Below are positions 52,962 through 62,743 of a stretch of 64,000 nt of DNA, in pieces. Below the pieces are notes generated by a model. It made no database searches, had not been told where the DNA came from, and worked only from the letters and a program-made list of their open reading frames with translations. Each line of letters opens with the position of its first letter. Position 1 is the first letter of the stretch. A program made the translations under genes and the position numbers. Source of the stretch: Moraxella sp. (GTDB lineage Bacteria > Pseudomonadota > Gammaproteobacteria > Pseudomonadales > Moraxellaceae); the NCBI RefSeq assembly GCF_030525845.1, contig NZ_JAUNDY010000002.1, positions 1 to 64,000 of the forward strand, written 5' to 3'.

Positions 52962-55313
52962 ATGGATATTCAAGTCATCAATCATACCGCCATTTATCAA
53001 AAGCTTGCCACCGCCCATGCCGTGCGTGCCGAGCAAGTACAAGCCTTTGCCGAGCTTCTTGACGAAGGGGCGAGCGTGCCTTTTATTGCTCGTTATCGTA
53101 AGGACAAAACAGGCGGACTCGATGACGACATGCTGCGTCAGCTTGAAAAGGCATTGACCCATGAGCGAGAGTTAGAAATCCGCCGTAACAAAGTGCTTGA
53201 ACTTTTGACCAATCAAAATGCCCTAAGTGATGAACTGGCAGAGCGTGTGCAAAGTGCCACCAGCAAATTGGAGCTTGATGCCATTTATGAGCCCTACCGC
53301 CCAAAACGCCGTTCGCTCTCTGCTAAGGCGACTTTGGCAGGACTTCGCCCCTTTGCCGAGCGGATTTTGGCGGGGGAAAGTTTGTCCATTTTAAGCGACT
53401 ATACGCCTGTCAGCACCGTAACAGATGACACAGGCGAGAGTTTTGATGTGGATTATTCCACCACCGATTTACAGCTGGCTGGCGTACAGGCGATTGTACT
53501 TGATGAATGGGCATTGAATCTGGATTTGTTTGACAAAGTACGCACAAGTTTTAATACCACCGCCAGCATTCATTCACAGCTTGTAGGCGAAGAAAAACGA
53601 GAGGCAGGCGAAAAATTCAAAGACTACTTTGACCATACAGAACCCTTTGCCAAACTATCAAATCACCGCCTGCTTGCCATGCTCCGTGGTCGTCAAGCCA
53701 ATGTTTTGGTACTGTCGGTATTGGGCGAAGATGAGCCAAACATTCACCAAATTAAACAGTCATTAAATATAGACGAAACAAGTGAGCAGGGCAAATTCTT
53801 GGGCGAAACGGCAGAAAAACTTTGGTCAATCAAATGGCGACCACAGATAGAACACCGCCTTTTGACCGAACGGCGACTGATTGCAGAAACGCACGCCATC
53901 GGTGTCTTTGCCCAAAATCTAAAACACCTTTTGATGACTGCTCCCGCAGGACGAAAAGTGATATTAGGCGTAGACCCCGGTATTCGTCATGGGGTCAAAA
54001 TGGCGGTGATTGACACCACAGGCGATGTGCTTGCCACCGACACGGTATATCCTTTTACCGACAAAACGCCTGATGCTGCCAAAGAAGTCATTAAACAGCT
54101 AATCTTAACTCACAATGTTGAACTTGTCGCCATTGGTAATGGCACAGCAAGCCGAGAAACGGACGAGCTTGTTAAGGCAGTTATCAGCGAAAATGCCCTA
54201 TCCACCAAAGCCATTGTCGTCAGCGAAGCAGGGGCGAGCGTCTATTCGGCAAGCGAGATAGCAAGTCAAGAACTACCAAACCTTGATGTGTCAGTGCGTG
54301 GGGCGGTGTCTATTGCAAGACGACTGCAAGACCCTTTATCCGAGCTTGTCAAAGTAGAGCCAAAGGCAATCGGCGTGGGGCAATATCAGCACGATGTCAA
54401 TCAAACCGAGCTTGAAAGCAGCCTTGATAAAGTAACCGAAGACTGCGTCAATGCGGTGGGGGTTGATGTCAATACCGCAAGCCCTGCGATTTTGTCGCAC
54501 ATTGCAGGACTTAACAAAAATGTCGCCCAGCAGATTGTTAATTATCGCCGTGAAAATGGAGCATTTAAAAACCGTGAACAGCTCAAAGCCGTACCCCGTT
54601 TGGGTGTCAAAACCTTTGAACAGTCGGCAGGGTTTTTGCGGATTAAAGACGGCGATGAGCCACTAGACGCAACAGGCGTACACCCAGAGAGCTATGGGTT
54701 GGTGTATGAGATTTTGGGCAAGGCGGGTAAGTCGTTGAGTGAGGTGCTTGGTAACGAAACCCTTGCCAAATCTTTAAATAACAGCGGTGATGATTTTAGC
54801 CAAACTGCCACCGTGCTTGCTGAGCTTGCCAAACCTGCCCACGACCCCAGAGGTGAGTTTAAGACCGCCAAATTCCGTGATGATGTTAGCCAAATGGCAC
54901 ATTTACAAATCGGTATGGAGCTTGAAGGTGTGGTTACCAATGTAACTGCCTTTGGTTGTTTTGTGGATATTGGCGTGCATCAAGATGGGCTTGTGCATAT
55001 TTCTGAATTATCAGACGGCTTTGTATCTGACCCTGCCGATGTTGTCAAGCCCCAAGATATTGTCAAAGTGCGAGTGCTATCGGTGGACGAGAATCGCAAA
55101 CGCATTGCTTTGACAATGAAACAAGCAAAAGCCAATAAAGCCAAAGCAGTTGATAAGACACAAAAATTAGAAAAACTTGATAAGCCAAAACGCCAGTTTG
55201 ACAAAGTGAGTAAGCCTAAATTTGATAAACCAAGATCAGATAAAACCAAAGAAAATGCCAAAGTGGGCAGTCTTGGGGCGTTATTACAGCAGGCGGGACT
55301 TAAACAGGGTTGA
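52962..55313 (+). CDS. tex: Tex-family RNA-binding transcription accessory protein
   Basis: Tex is a conserved nucleic-acid-binding protein involved in transcription or RNA processing. The 783-aa protein has the N-terminal helical HTH/YqgF arrangement with PFIARYRKDKTGGLDDDMLRQLE, the YqgF nuclease-like domain (ILGVDPGIRHGVKMAV), HhH repeats (ASPAILSHIAGLNKNVAQQIV) and the C-terminal S1 domain (about 645-720, FVDIGVHQDGLVHISELSD), then a Lys-rich tail. The next gene begins within a few bases of its stop. Confidence 0.97.
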   Translation: MDIQVINHTAIYQKLATAHAVRAEQVQAFAELLDEGASVPFIARYRKDKTGGLDDDMLRQLEKALTHERELEIRRNKVLELLTNQNALSDELAERVQSATSKLELDAIYEPYRPKRRSLSAKATLAGLRPFAERILAGESLSILSDYTPVSTVTDDTGESFDVDYSTTDLQLAGVQAIVLDEWALNLDLFDKVRTSFNTTASIHSQLVGEEKREAGEKFKDYFDHTEPFAKLSNHRLLAMLRGRQANVLVLSVLGEDEPNIHQIKQSLNIDETSEQGKFLGETAEKLWSIKWRPQIEHRLLTERRLIAETHAIGVFAQNLKHLLMTAPAGRKVILGVDPGIRHGVKMAVIDTTGDVLATDTVYPFTDKTPDAAKEVIKQLILTHNVELVAIGNGTASRETDELVKAVISENALSTKAIVVSEAGASVYSASEIASQELPNLDVSVRGAVSIARRLQDPLSELVKVEPKAIGVGQYQHDVNQTELESSLDKVTEDCVNAVGVDVNTASPAILSHIAGLNKNVAQQIVNYRRENGAFKNREQLKAVPRLGVKTFEQSAGFLRIKDGDEPLDATGVHPESYGLVYEILGKAGKSLSEVLGNETLAKSLNNSGDDFSQTATVLAELAKPAHDPRGEFKTAKFRDDVSQMAHLQIGMELEGVVTNVTAFGCFVDIGVHQDGLVHISELSDGFVSDPADVVKPQDIVKVRVLSVDENRKRIALTMKQAKANKAKAVDKTQKLEKLDKPKRQFDKVSKPKFDKPRSDKTKENAKVGSLGALLQQAGLKQG

Positions 55314-55315
55314 CG

Positions 55316-57232
55316 ATGAAAAATAAGCTCATTACTCGCCGCGATTTTCTAAATGGTACAGCAGTGGCAATTGCAGGCATGGCAACAGGTACGCTAACCG
55401 CCTGTGGCAACGAAAAACCCACCCCAAAGGCGGACATCACTCCCAAAGCCTCCACGCCCACACCACCCACCACCTCAACCTATCCGCCAAGCCTCACAGG
55501 TTTGCGAGGCGATCACGAGGGTAGTTATGATGTCGCTCACGAAATGGCGTGGAAAAAAGTCAAATTTGATGTATCGGGCGAGCCTGTACTAGAAACGGTG
55601 GATTTGGTCGTGGTGGGTGCTGGCATTAGTGGCTTGGCGGCGGCTTATTTTTATCAAAAAAAATTCCCCAATGCCAAGATTTTGGTATTAGAAAATCACG
55701 ATGATTTTGGTGGGCACGCCAAACGCAATGAGTTTTTAGAAACCGTCGATGGCAAAGAGATCTTTCGCATCAGCTATGGTGGTAGTGAATCCATCGATAC
55801 GCCCAGCGAATACAGCGATGAGGCGATGGGGCTGTTGAAGGAGTTGGGGGTGGATATTGATAAGTTTTACACCTACTTTGATCAAAAGTTCTTTGATAAG
55901 TTTCACTTAAAGCACGGTGTGTTTTTCAATCAAAAGAACTTTGGCAAAAGTACTGTCATCGCTGACACACCTAATGCCGACAATGCTAAGACCTTTTTTG
56001 AAAAAGCACCATTATCCGACACCGACAAAAAAGCATTGATTGATATTTATGCCAACCCCCAAGATTATCTGGGTGATATGCCACAAAGTAAGCGTGAGGA
56101 TTTTTTAAAGACCATCAGTTATGATGCGTTTTTAAAGGATTATGCAAAATTGCCCCATTCGGCAGTCACCTACCTATCGGACATTTGTTTGGAGTATTGG
56201 GGGTTTAATATTGATGGTTTGTCAGCATTAGATGCTTTTTATGATGGTTATGTTGGTTTTGATAAGTTGGGCTTGTCGAGCGATGAGGGTGAAGGCGAAC
56301 CCTACATTTTTCATTTTCCAGACGGCAATGCTTCCATCGCTCGATTGCTTGTCAAAAAACTAAACCCCAACATCGTCTCAAACCCCAAAAACGCCCAAGG
56401 CAAAACCGACATGGAGGCGATTGTCCTTGATAAGTTTGATTACGCCAAACTTGATGTGGCAGGACAACCCTTTAATGTCCGTCTTAATGCTACGGCTGTA
56501 CAAGTCAAAAACATCGAAAAAGACGGTAAAAAAGGCGTGATGGTCGGCTACAAAAAAGACGGCAAACTACATCGTGTCGATGCCACTCATTGTGTGCTTG
56601 CCTGTCATCATGCGTTGATACCGTATTTGGATAGTGATTTACCCCAAGAGCAAAAGGAGGATTTTTCACAAAATGTCAAAGTGCCGATGATTCACACCAA
56701 AGTCTTGTTGAAGGACTGGACAGCCTTTGAAAAATTGGGTATTTATAAATTAACCGCTCCCACCAGCCCTTATTGTTTGGTGCGATTGGATTATCCAGTC
56801 AGCATGGGTGGCTATCATCATGCCAATGATCCTAGCGAACCCATCATTGTACACATGGTGCGTATCCCTGTACCATACGGCACAGGCAAAGATGTCCGAG
56901 AAGCTTGTAAAATCGGACGAGCCGAACTGTATCAAGCCAGTTATCACGATCTAGAAAAACAAGCACTTGATCAACTCAAAGAACTCTACGATCTGGCAGG
57001 TGAAAATCTGGACGATAAAGTCTTGGCGGTAACCATCAACCGTTGGGGGCATGGGTACAGTTATGAATTTAACCGCTTGTTTGATAAAGATGAGGTGGCT
57101 GATAAGGTGTTAGCCAATGTCAGACGCTCACATGGCAATATCTACATGGCGGGATCGGACGCTGGCTGGACCCCTTATGCCGATGGGGCGATAGATGAAG
57201 CATGGCGTGCGGTTGATGAGATTGGGGTGTAG
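55316..57232 (+). CDS. FAD-dependent oxidoreductase, spermidine dehydrogenase-like, Tat lipoprotein
   Basis: The 638-aa protein starts with a Tat motif (ITRRDFLNG at residues 6-14), a hydrophobic stretch and then LTAC, a lipobox, so it is predicted to be a Tat-exported lipoprotein. After a Pro/Thr-rich linker it has GLRGDHEGSYDVAHEMAW, then the dinucleotide motif VVVGAGISGLAAAYFYQKK near residue 100, and ends with YMAGSDAGWTPYADGAIDEAWRA, the C-terminal FAD contact. The pattern matches Pseudomonas-type spermidine dehydrogenase (SpdH), but substrate is inference. ATG 55316 follows AGGG; the tex stop lies at 55311-55313. Confidence 0.8.
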   Translation: MKNKLITRRDFLNGTAVAIAGMATGTLTACGNEKPTPKADITPKASTPTPPTTSTYPPSLTGLRGDHEGSYDVAHEMAWKKVKFDVSGEPVLETVDLVVVGAGISGLAAAYFYQKKFPNAKILVLENHDDFGGHAKRNEFLETVDGKEIFRISYGGSESIDTPSEYSDEAMGLLKELGVDIDKFYTYFDQKFFDKFHLKHGVFFNQKNFGKSTVIADTPNADNAKTFFEKAPLSDTDKKALIDIYANPQDYLGDMPQSKREDFLKTISYDAFLKDYAKLPHSAVTYLSDICLEYWGFNIDGLSALDAFYDGYVGFDKLGLSSDEGEGEPYIFHFPDGNASIARLLVKKLNPNIVSNPKNAQGKTDMEAIVLDKFDYAKLDVAGQPFNVRLNATAVQVKNIEKDGKKGVMVGYKKDGKLHRVDATHCVLACHHALIPYLDSDLPQEQKEDFSQNVKVPMIHTKVLLKDWTAFEKLGIYKLTAPTSPYCLVRLDYPVSMGGYHHANDPSEPIIVHMVRIPVPYGTGKDVREACKIGRAELYQASYHDLEKQALDQLKELYDLAGENLDDKVLAVTINRWGHGYSYEFNRLFDKDEVADKVLANVRRSHGNIYMAGSDAGWTPYADGAIDEAWRAVDEIGV

Positions 57233-57254
57233 ATACAGAATTAATAAATCCAAT

Positions 57255-57294
57255 AAACCACCAAAACCAAAGAACCTGCCAAAGTTGGTGGTTT
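57255..57294 (+). terminator. Hairpin after the SpdH-like gene
   Basis: AAACCACC (57255-57262) pairs with GGTGGTTT (57287-57294) around a 24-base loop. No T run follows, so a stronger terminator downstream (57354) is probably used. Confidence 0.4.
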
Positions 57295-57353
57295 GGGCTA
57301 TTACTCAAACATGTGGGGCTTTGATGATCATCTCTTAGTCTTGCACCGGATAT

Positions 57354-57390
57354 AAACCCAAGAGCCTATTTGCTTTTGGGTTTTTTTATG
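57354..57390 (+). terminator. Rho-independent terminator
   Basis: AAACCCAA (57354-57361) and TTGGGTTT (57376-57383) pair, extended by GC/GC, followed by TTTTTATG. Confidence 0.8.
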
Positions 57391-57453
57391 AAGCATATTT
57401 GGTAAAATTTGGGTTCTTGTCAAAAACTTGGTGTTAAAACAGCTTGCAAATCA

Positions 57454-57460
57454 GGGGGGG
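57454..57460. repeat. G7 homopolymer upstream of the glycosyltransferase pseudogene
   Basis: Seven G lie 35 bases before the ATG of the family 2 glycosyltransferase remnant. Such G runs upstream of surface-polysaccharide genes in Moraxella and Neisseria can slip and alter expression; this tract is short. Confidence 0.4.
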
Positions 57461-57495
57461 CAGAATAGTAGTAACATTTTAAAAGGAATTGTGTC

Positions 57496-58063
57496 ATGAT
57501 TAAGCTGTCCGTTATCATTCCATTTCGTTGCGAAAGCGAATCTAGCGATTATTTGATGTATCGACTCAAAGAATTGCTCAAATCTATTCCCAAAGATTTA
57601 CCGCTAGAATTCATGGTGGTGGACTCTGGTTCGTCATTAGATTACAGAACAAAATGTCAAAAAATCTGTCAAACTCATGGTGTGATTTATATTTATCATG
57701 ATACTTTTGGTAGTCCGTTTTCTATCGGAGCGTGCCGTGATTTTGGTGTGAAGCACGCCAAAGGGTGTGCGGTTAGTTTTTTAGATGTGGATTTGCGAGT
57801 TGCTCCTGATTTTTGGCAACGTCTTTTGGTACTGATGGAAGCATGGGGCATTTCAAAATACAAAAAAAGTTTTTTGGCGATACCTTGCATGTATCATGCA
57901 TGAGCGATTTTTTAAAATTGAAAATTCTTCGGTCAAAGCAATCGCACCAAGTAAAATGCACCAAAAATACCAAAATAACAGAAAGCAATTTTTTGATGAT
58001 GTAAAAAATCCTCTGGTGGCACAGTATTGGAAAAGGGTTGGTAAAAAATTATCATCGCATTGA
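57496..58063 (+). pseudogene. Broken family 2 glycosyltransferase
   Basis: The first 135 codons give a GT-A start (LSVIIPFRCESES, VVDSGSS, SFLDVDLRVAP with the DxD) and stop at TGA 57901-57903. In the +1 frame the protein continues (HERFFKIENSSVKAIAPSK to VAQYWKRVGKKL) until TGA at 58061-58063. Together they read like one glycosyltransferase with a frameshift near 57893-57901 and a missing C-terminus; further weak coding signs after 58063 are out of frame. SD AAAGGAATTG precedes the start. It was probably a surface-polysaccharide enzyme; now non-functional or phase-off. Confidence 0.6.
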
Positions 58064-58192
58064 TGAGGTAAGGCTAGCAACTTAGGGCGTGCCCAAATAG
58101 CAAGGTTGAAATTGTGATCAAAGACCATCATCTAAGACAAATGCCGAAAATTAAGGTTTTTGCTTGCGATGTTTTTATTTTAGAGTGTAGCC

Positions 58193-59020
58193 ATGCCAGA
58201 ATTACCAGAAGTCCAAACCACCAAACTTAGCCTATCTCCGCTCATCGGTCAGATGGTTGATGACGTCTATGTGTCAGGCTATCGCCTGCGTGAGCCTATC
58301 CCAGATGATATTGATGAATTGGCTGGGTCGGTGTTGGTGGGCGTGGTTCGCCGTGCCAAGTATCTGATTTTATCTTTTGATAAAAGCGGACAAATGTTGG
58401 AGCTACTTGTGCATTTGGGTATGTCAGGTAGTCTCCAACAGCACACCTGCCTTGTGCCACGTAAGCATGACCATGTGGTATTTGGCTTTGGTAGTATTCG
58501 CTTGCATTATCATGACCCTAGACGTTTTGGCATGGTAATGTGGCAAGCGGATGCAGGGTGTTATTTGGATAAGCTGGGTGTTGAGCCATTGTCTGATGAA
58601 TTTGATGTGGCATACTTAGCCAAATTTGCTCGCAAAACCGCCAAGCCCATCAAAACGCTTATCATGGAGCAGTCTGTGGTGGTGGGTGTGGGTAATATCT
58701 ACGCCGTAGAGAGTTTGTTTTTGTCGGGCATTCACCCTGCCACACCCGCTCGTCAGGTTGGTATGGATAAGCTGACTGATTTGGTAAAAAATATCAAGAC
58801 AATCCTCGCCAAAGCCATCAAGCAAGGTGGTTCAACCCTCAAAGATTTTCGTGTGGGTGATGGTAAGGCGGGTTATTTTCAGCAAACCCTTATGGCGTAT
58901 GGGCGAGCAGGCGAGCCTTGTGTGGTTTGTCATCATGTGTTAGATGATGTTAAAATTGCTGGTAGAGCCAGCGTCTATTGTCCAAATTGCCAGCCTTTTG
59001 ACATTATTCAATCAGATTAA
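58193..59020 (+). CDS. mutM: Formamidopyrimidine-DNA glycosylase
   Basis: MutM removes 8-oxoguanine and nicks the site. The 275-aa protein begins MPELPEV, so after Met removal Pro1 is the catalytic amine and Glu2 follows. It has KYLILSF, HLGMSGSL, the DNA-binding GVGNIYAVESLF, and a C-terminal zinc finger CVVC...YCPNC. All elements are intact. The ribosome site is weak. Confidence 0.97.
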   Translation: MPELPEVQTTKLSLSPLIGQMVDDVYVSGYRLREPIPDDIDELAGSVLVGVVRRAKYLILSFDKSGQMLELLVHLGMSGSLQQHTCLVPRKHDHVVFGFGSIRLHYHDPRRFGMVMWQADAGCYLDKLGVEPLSDEFDVAYLAKFARKTAKPIKTLIMEQSVVVGVGNIYAVESLFLSGIHPATPARQVGMDKLTDLVKNIKTILAKAIKQGGSTLKDFRVGDGKAGYFQQTLMAYGRAGEPCVVCHHVLDDVKIAGRASVYCPNCQPFDIIQSD

Positions 59021-59085
59021 GCGGTGCAAGGTCTGCCCCTTATCGGAAAAATCTAGCGTTTTACCTACTTTTTCATAAAAAGGGC

Positions 59086-59114
59086 TTGATAATGTGGGCG
59101 TAACTTGTTTTAAT
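59086..59114 (+). promoter_or_regulatory. Candidate sigma-70 promoter of the 135-aa secreted protein gene
   Basis: TTGATA (59086-59091), a 17-base spacer and TTTAAT (59109-59114). Confidence 0.5.
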
Positions 59115-59166
59115 ATGGATAATTTTATCTTTTGGGTGGATCACCTATATTTATTGGGGTATTCTT

Positions 59167-59574
59167 ATGAAAATTAAACACTCTATTCTTGCTTTGGTTG
59201 CTGCAACCATGATTGGTACGTCCGCTCATGCTGCTATTGAGATTAACGAAGAGGATTTCGGTCCAACTTATGGTACAGCGGTGTTAGATGTTACTGTTGC
59301 CAAGCCTTTGCAGTTCGTTGGTGCGGTAGCAGGTACTGCGTTGCACGTGATTGGCTTGCCATTTTCTATCGCATCAGACAGTGTAGATACTTCTTATGAG
59401 GCGTTGGTGGCCAAGCCATGGCAGGCATTTTCTCGCTGTGTGGGTTGTTCTGAGGCGTATGACACCTATCGTAATACCCATGAAGTTAATCCAAACGAAG
59501 TGCGTATTACTGTGGACAGACCATCAGAAATCATCATTAACACAGACCAAAATGTCGTGGTAAATCCACGCTAA
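59167..59574 (+). CDS. Secreted protein of unknown function
   Basis: The 135-aa protein has a clear signal peptide ending SAHA|A near residue 22. The mature part has a hydrophobic stretch (PLQFVGAVAGTALHVIGLPFSI) that could sit at a membrane, a CVGC pair, and a beta-like end with RPSEIIINTDQNVVVNP. It has a promoter and a very stable terminator, and its codon use looks like that of a well-expressed gene. I do not recognise the family. Confidence 0.75.
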   Translation: MKIKHSILALVAATMIGTSAHAAIEINEEDFGPTYGTAVLDVTVAKPLQFVGAVAGTALHVIGLPFSIASDSVDTSYEALVAKPWQAFSRCVGCSEAYDTYRNTHEVNPNEVRITVDRPSEIIINTDQNVVVNPR

Positions 59575-59623
59575 TTTGGTGCCATTGCAGATTTATCAAT
59601 TTTAAGTTGGTGTTATTTCTCCG

Positions 59624-59660
59624 ACCTATTTACCAAGTTTTGGTAAATAGGTTTTTTGAT
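59624..59660 (+). terminator. Rho-independent terminator with a 13-bp perfect stem
   Basis: ACCTATTTACCAA (59624-59636) pairs with TTGGTAAATAGGT (59640-59652) around a 3-base loop, followed by TTTTTGAT. Confidence 0.9.
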
Positions 59661-59728
59661 ATTTTGGGGTTAGCATTGATGGTTTGTGGTAGGTATTGTA
59701 GTGCTGGTGCTGTGGTGTGGCTTGATTG

Positions 59729-60352
59729 CTATTTTTGCTTGTTACGCCATGATTGCCATAGGCTTTTATGCTGGACTTTGGGGGTTTTTAGGGTCATGGT
59801 ATTTGAAAGAATGTCATGTACTGCCAGTCCACGAGAGTTGAGCAAACAAAAAAGATAGTTAAACAAAAACCCCAAAAACGCACTGACTAGCACCGCAAGT
59901 CTTGCACCGTGTAGCATGCCACCGATGGTTGCACACAGTAGGGGCAGGAGGCAGGCACTGATGATACGACGTGTGCTTTGTCCCCACGAAAGTAGATTGC
60001 CAAAGCTGTCTACGGTCTTTAATCGCCATGTCTGCATGCCTAGCGTTTGCCCTGATTTTCGCCAAAAAAGCCCATAAAACCCAATCAGTGTCAAAACAAA
60101 CAGCGGTGTCATTACGCCATTTTGGTACCACTGGGGGAGCTGTTTGGCATCGGCAGAATCTGTCCCCACCTCCATAAATAACAGCGTACCGACGACCGCA
60201 CCGATTGCCCCCACCAAAAATAACATCGCCAAAATCAGCATACCATCGTACAAAATCGCCATCACTCGCACAAAGGGGTGGGCGATGATGAGGGTTTCAT
60301 CAGGGGTGATTTTGGGGGTGGGGGTGGGTTTTTTGGATTCTTGTTTTGTCAT
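59729..60352 (-). CDS. RDD-family membrane protein
   Basis: The 207-aa protein has a Pro/Thr-rich N-terminus, then an RDD domain (about 30-175) with four hydrophobic segments, including RVMAILYDGMLILAMLFL (the Arg-Asp pair is R..D here) and the RKSGQTLGMQTWRLKTVD loop. RDD proteins are small membrane proteins; some are linked to ion exchange. The start at 60352 is chosen because it follows erpA by 14 bases. A G-rich run on the opposite strand lies at its N-terminus. Confidence 0.85.
   Translation of the reverse strand: MTKQESKKPTPTPKITPDETLIIAHPFVRVMAILYDGMLILAMLFLVGAIGAVVGTLLFMEVGTDSADAKQLPQWYQNGVMTPLFVLTLIGFYGLFWRKSGQTLGMQTWRLKTVDSFGNLLSWGQSTRRIISACLLPLLCATIGGMLHGARLAVLVSAFLGFLFNYLFCLLNSRGLAVHDILSNTMTLKTPKVQHKSLWQSWRNKQK
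60303..60328 (+). other. Possible G-quadruplex-forming sequence
   Basis: On the plus strand GGGG, a 7-base loop, GGGGG, T, GGGGG, T, GGG fit the G3+N1-7 pattern with four runs. It lies inside the first 20 codons of the RDD gene, on its template strand. Confidence 0.35.
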
Positions 60353-60366
60353 GAGAGTTTGGGGCG

Positions 60367-60699
60367 TTAGATGGAAAAAGATGAACCGCAACCGCAGGTG
60401 GTAACAGCGTTTGGATTGTCCACCACAAAACGAGAACCCTCCAAGCCTTCTACGTAGTCGATGGTTGAGCCGTGTAGATACTGATAGCTTAGGCTGTCCA
60501 CCACCAAGGTGGCATTGCCGTTATCAAATGTGGCATCATCATCGTCTAATTCATCGGCAAAATCAAAGCCATAGGAAAATCCCGAGCAGCCCCCACCTGT
60601 CACATAGATGCGGAGCATGAGCGTTTGGTTGCCCTCTGCGTCTTTTAGCTTTTGCAGTTTTTTGGCGGCATTGTCGGTTAGGGTCATGGCGTTTTGCAT
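60367..60699 (-). CDS. erpA: Iron-sulfur cluster insertion protein ErpA
   Basis: ErpA is an A-type carrier that delivers Fe-S clusters to target proteins. The 110-aa protein has [13 protein letters not shown] near the middle and [10 protein letters not shown] at the end, providing the three conserved cysteines. The RDD gene follows 14 bases downstream. An extended -10 (GGTATAAT on the minus strand, near 60740-60747) precedes it, divergent from the ABC-F gene. Confidence 0.95.
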   Translation of the reverse strand: MQNAMTLTDNAAKKLQKLKDAEGNQTLMLRIYVTGGGCSGFSYGFDFADELDDDDATFDNGNATLVVDSLSYQYLHGSTIDYVEGLEGSRFVVDNPNAVTTCGCGSSFSI

Positions 60700-60775
60700 G
60701 GCGTTCTCTTTTTGGTATTTTTAAAATTATTGACGGATAATTATACCATAATAAGCCCAAATTTTAGCGATACAA

Positions 60776-60783
60776 GGTATAAT
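60776..60783 (+). promoter_or_regulatory. Candidate -10 of the ABC-F gene
   Basis: GGTATAAT (60776-60783) lies 29 bases before the start of the ABC-F gene. A similar element in the opposite orientation serves erpA. Confidence 0.45.
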
Positions 60784-60811
60784 AGTCATTTTTTTAGATG
60801 TTAAACCTGCC

Positions 60812-62743
60812 ATGATAGAACTAAAAAATGTCGCCATTCGCCGAGACGGTCGGCTTTTGTTTAGCGAAGTTAGCCTACAACTTCATCAAGGTCAAACCAT
60901 CGGCTTGACAGGCAACAACGGCACAGGCAAATCCACGCTATTTGCCACCTTGCTTGGCGACTATGGCACAGATGTCGGCTCGATTGACATGCCAAAAAAC
61001 TGGCAAATCGCCCACATGGCACAAGAAGTGGAAGCCACCGACATGACCGCCCTAGATTATGTGCTATCAGGCGATGAGGAATGGTATGAGCTAAATGCCA
61101 AACTTACAAACCAAACTAACCTCGCCCAAGCTGACATCGCCCCCCTATACCAACGCTTTGATGAGATAGACGGCTACCGCACCCCGTCCAAAGCAGGGCA
61201 AATCCTATCAGGGCTTGGCTTTGGTGAGCATGAACATGGCAGGCAGGTGCGTGAGTTCTCAGGTGGCTGGCGTATGCGATTAAACCTAGCTCGCACGCTC
61301 ATGCACCGAGCGGACGTACTGCTCCTTGATGAGCCGACCAACCATTTGGATTTGGATGCGATTTTATGGCTCGAAGATTGGCTTGGTAAATTTGGCGGTC
61401 TCATCATCGTCATCAGCCACGACCAAGCCTTTATGGATACCATTTGTACGCACATCGCCCACATCGAACACGGCACAATCACCCTTTATACAGGCAATTA
61501 TAGCCAGTTTATCCGCACGCGTGCCGAACGCTTAGCCCAACAAGCCCAAGCCTTTGAACGCCAAGAAGCGATTAAGGCTCACCTTGAAAACTTCATTCGC
61601 CGTTTTGGGGCAAAAGCCACCAAAGCCAAACAAGCCCAAAGCCGTGTCAAACAGCTTGCTAACATGACCGACATCGCCCCTGTCATGGCAGACAGCGAAT
61701 TTACCTTTAAATTTTATCCACCCAACTGCATCTCATCACCGCTCATCAGCCTAGATAATGCGTCTATCGGCTATGATAAGCCCTTGATAAATAAGGTCAA
61801 TTTACAAGTCACGCCCGACACACGACTTGGCGTACTTGGGGCAAATGGGGCAGGCAAATCCACACTCATCAAGGCACTCGTTGGCGAGTTGCCACTCATC
61901 GCTGGCACGCACAAAGTCTCCGACAACCTAAAACTGGGCTATTTTAACCAGCACCAAATGGATGCATTGGACGAATCTGCCACCCCGCTCATTTTACTTC
62001 GGCGACTGGCTGGCACGACATCGGATGCCGAGTTGCGGTCGTTTTTAGGCAGTTTTAATTTTCGTGGCGATAAAATTGACACGCCCTGTCGTCTGTTTTC
62101 TGGTGGCGAAAAAGCACGGCTGACACTCGCTCTCATCGTCTGGGAACGCCCCAACGTGCTGGTACTGGACGAGCCGACCAACCACCTTGACCTATCCATG
62201 CGAAACGCCCTTATGCTCGCCCTGCAAAACTTTGAGGGGGCGTTGATTTTGGTGTCGCACGATAGGGATTTGGTGATGAACGTCTGCGACAATCTCATGT
62301 TGGTGGCGGGCGGACGGGCGGACGAATTTACGGGCGACATGGCGGACTATGCCGAGCATTTGCGTCAGGCTCGCCTTGCCAAAGTCGCCCAAAATAAGGC
62401 AGAAATCAAAGAGACCAAAGCCGACACTACCACAACCGTCAGCGACAAACCTACCCTATCCAAAGAAGAAATTCGCAAAAAAAATGCCGAAAACCGCCAA
62501 AAAACCGCCCCACTTCGTAAAGAGATTGAAAAACTAGAAAAAGAGCTCGACAAACTAACAAATGAGCTTGGCGAGATTGAACACGCCTTATCCGACCAAA
62601 GTCTCTACGATGATGACAATAAGGATAAATTGTTAAGCCTACTTGCCAAACAAAGCGAATGGCAAAAACAAGTGGCAGACATCGAAGAGACTTTACTTCT
62701 AAAAATGGACGAACTTGAAACGTTGGAGAATGCTTTGTCGTGA
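60812..62743 (+). CDS. yheS: ABC-F family ATPase, YheS type
   Basis: The 643-aa protein has two soluble ABC domains without membrane parts: Walker [13 protein letters not shown], signature [29 protein letters not shown]; then Walker [15 protein letters not shown], signature [14 protein letters not shown] and [12 protein letters not shown]. The C-terminal 110 residues form a Glu/Lys-rich coiled coil. The domain spacing fits E. coli YheS, an ABC-F factor that acts on the ribosome. The next gene starts within its stop codon (GTGA). A yheT-like gene lies two genes downstream, as in E. coli. Confidence 0.92.
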   Translation: MIELKNVAIRRDGRLLFSEVSLQLHQGQTIGLTGNNGTGKSTLFATLLGDYGTDVGSIDMPKNWQIAHMAQEVEATDMTALDYVLSGDEEWYELNAKLTNQTNLAQADIAPLYQRFDEIDGYRTPSKAGQILSGLGFGEHEHGRQVREFSGGWRMRLNLARTLMHRADVLLLDEPTNHLDLDAILWLEDWLGKFGGLIIVISHDQAFMDTICTHIAHIEHGTITLYTGNYSQFIRTRAERLAQQAQAFERQEAIKAHLENFIRRFGAKATKAKQAQSRVKQLANMTDIAPVMADSEFTFKFYPPNCISSPLISLDNASIGYDKPLINKVNLQVTPDTRLGVLGANGAGKSTLIKALVGELPLIAGTHKVSDNLKLGYFNQHQMDALDESATPLILLRRLAGTTSDAELRSFLGSFNFRGDKIDTPCRLFSGGEKARLTLALIVWERPNVLVLDEPTNHLDLSMRNALMLALQNFEGALILVSHDRDLVMNVCDNLMLVAGGRADEFTGDMADYAEHLRQARLAKVAQNKAEIKETKADTTTTVSDKPTLSKEEIRKKNAENRQKTAPLRKEIEKLEKELDKLTNELGEIEHALSDQSLYDDDNKDKLLSLLAKQSEWQKQVADIEETLLLKMDELETLENALS

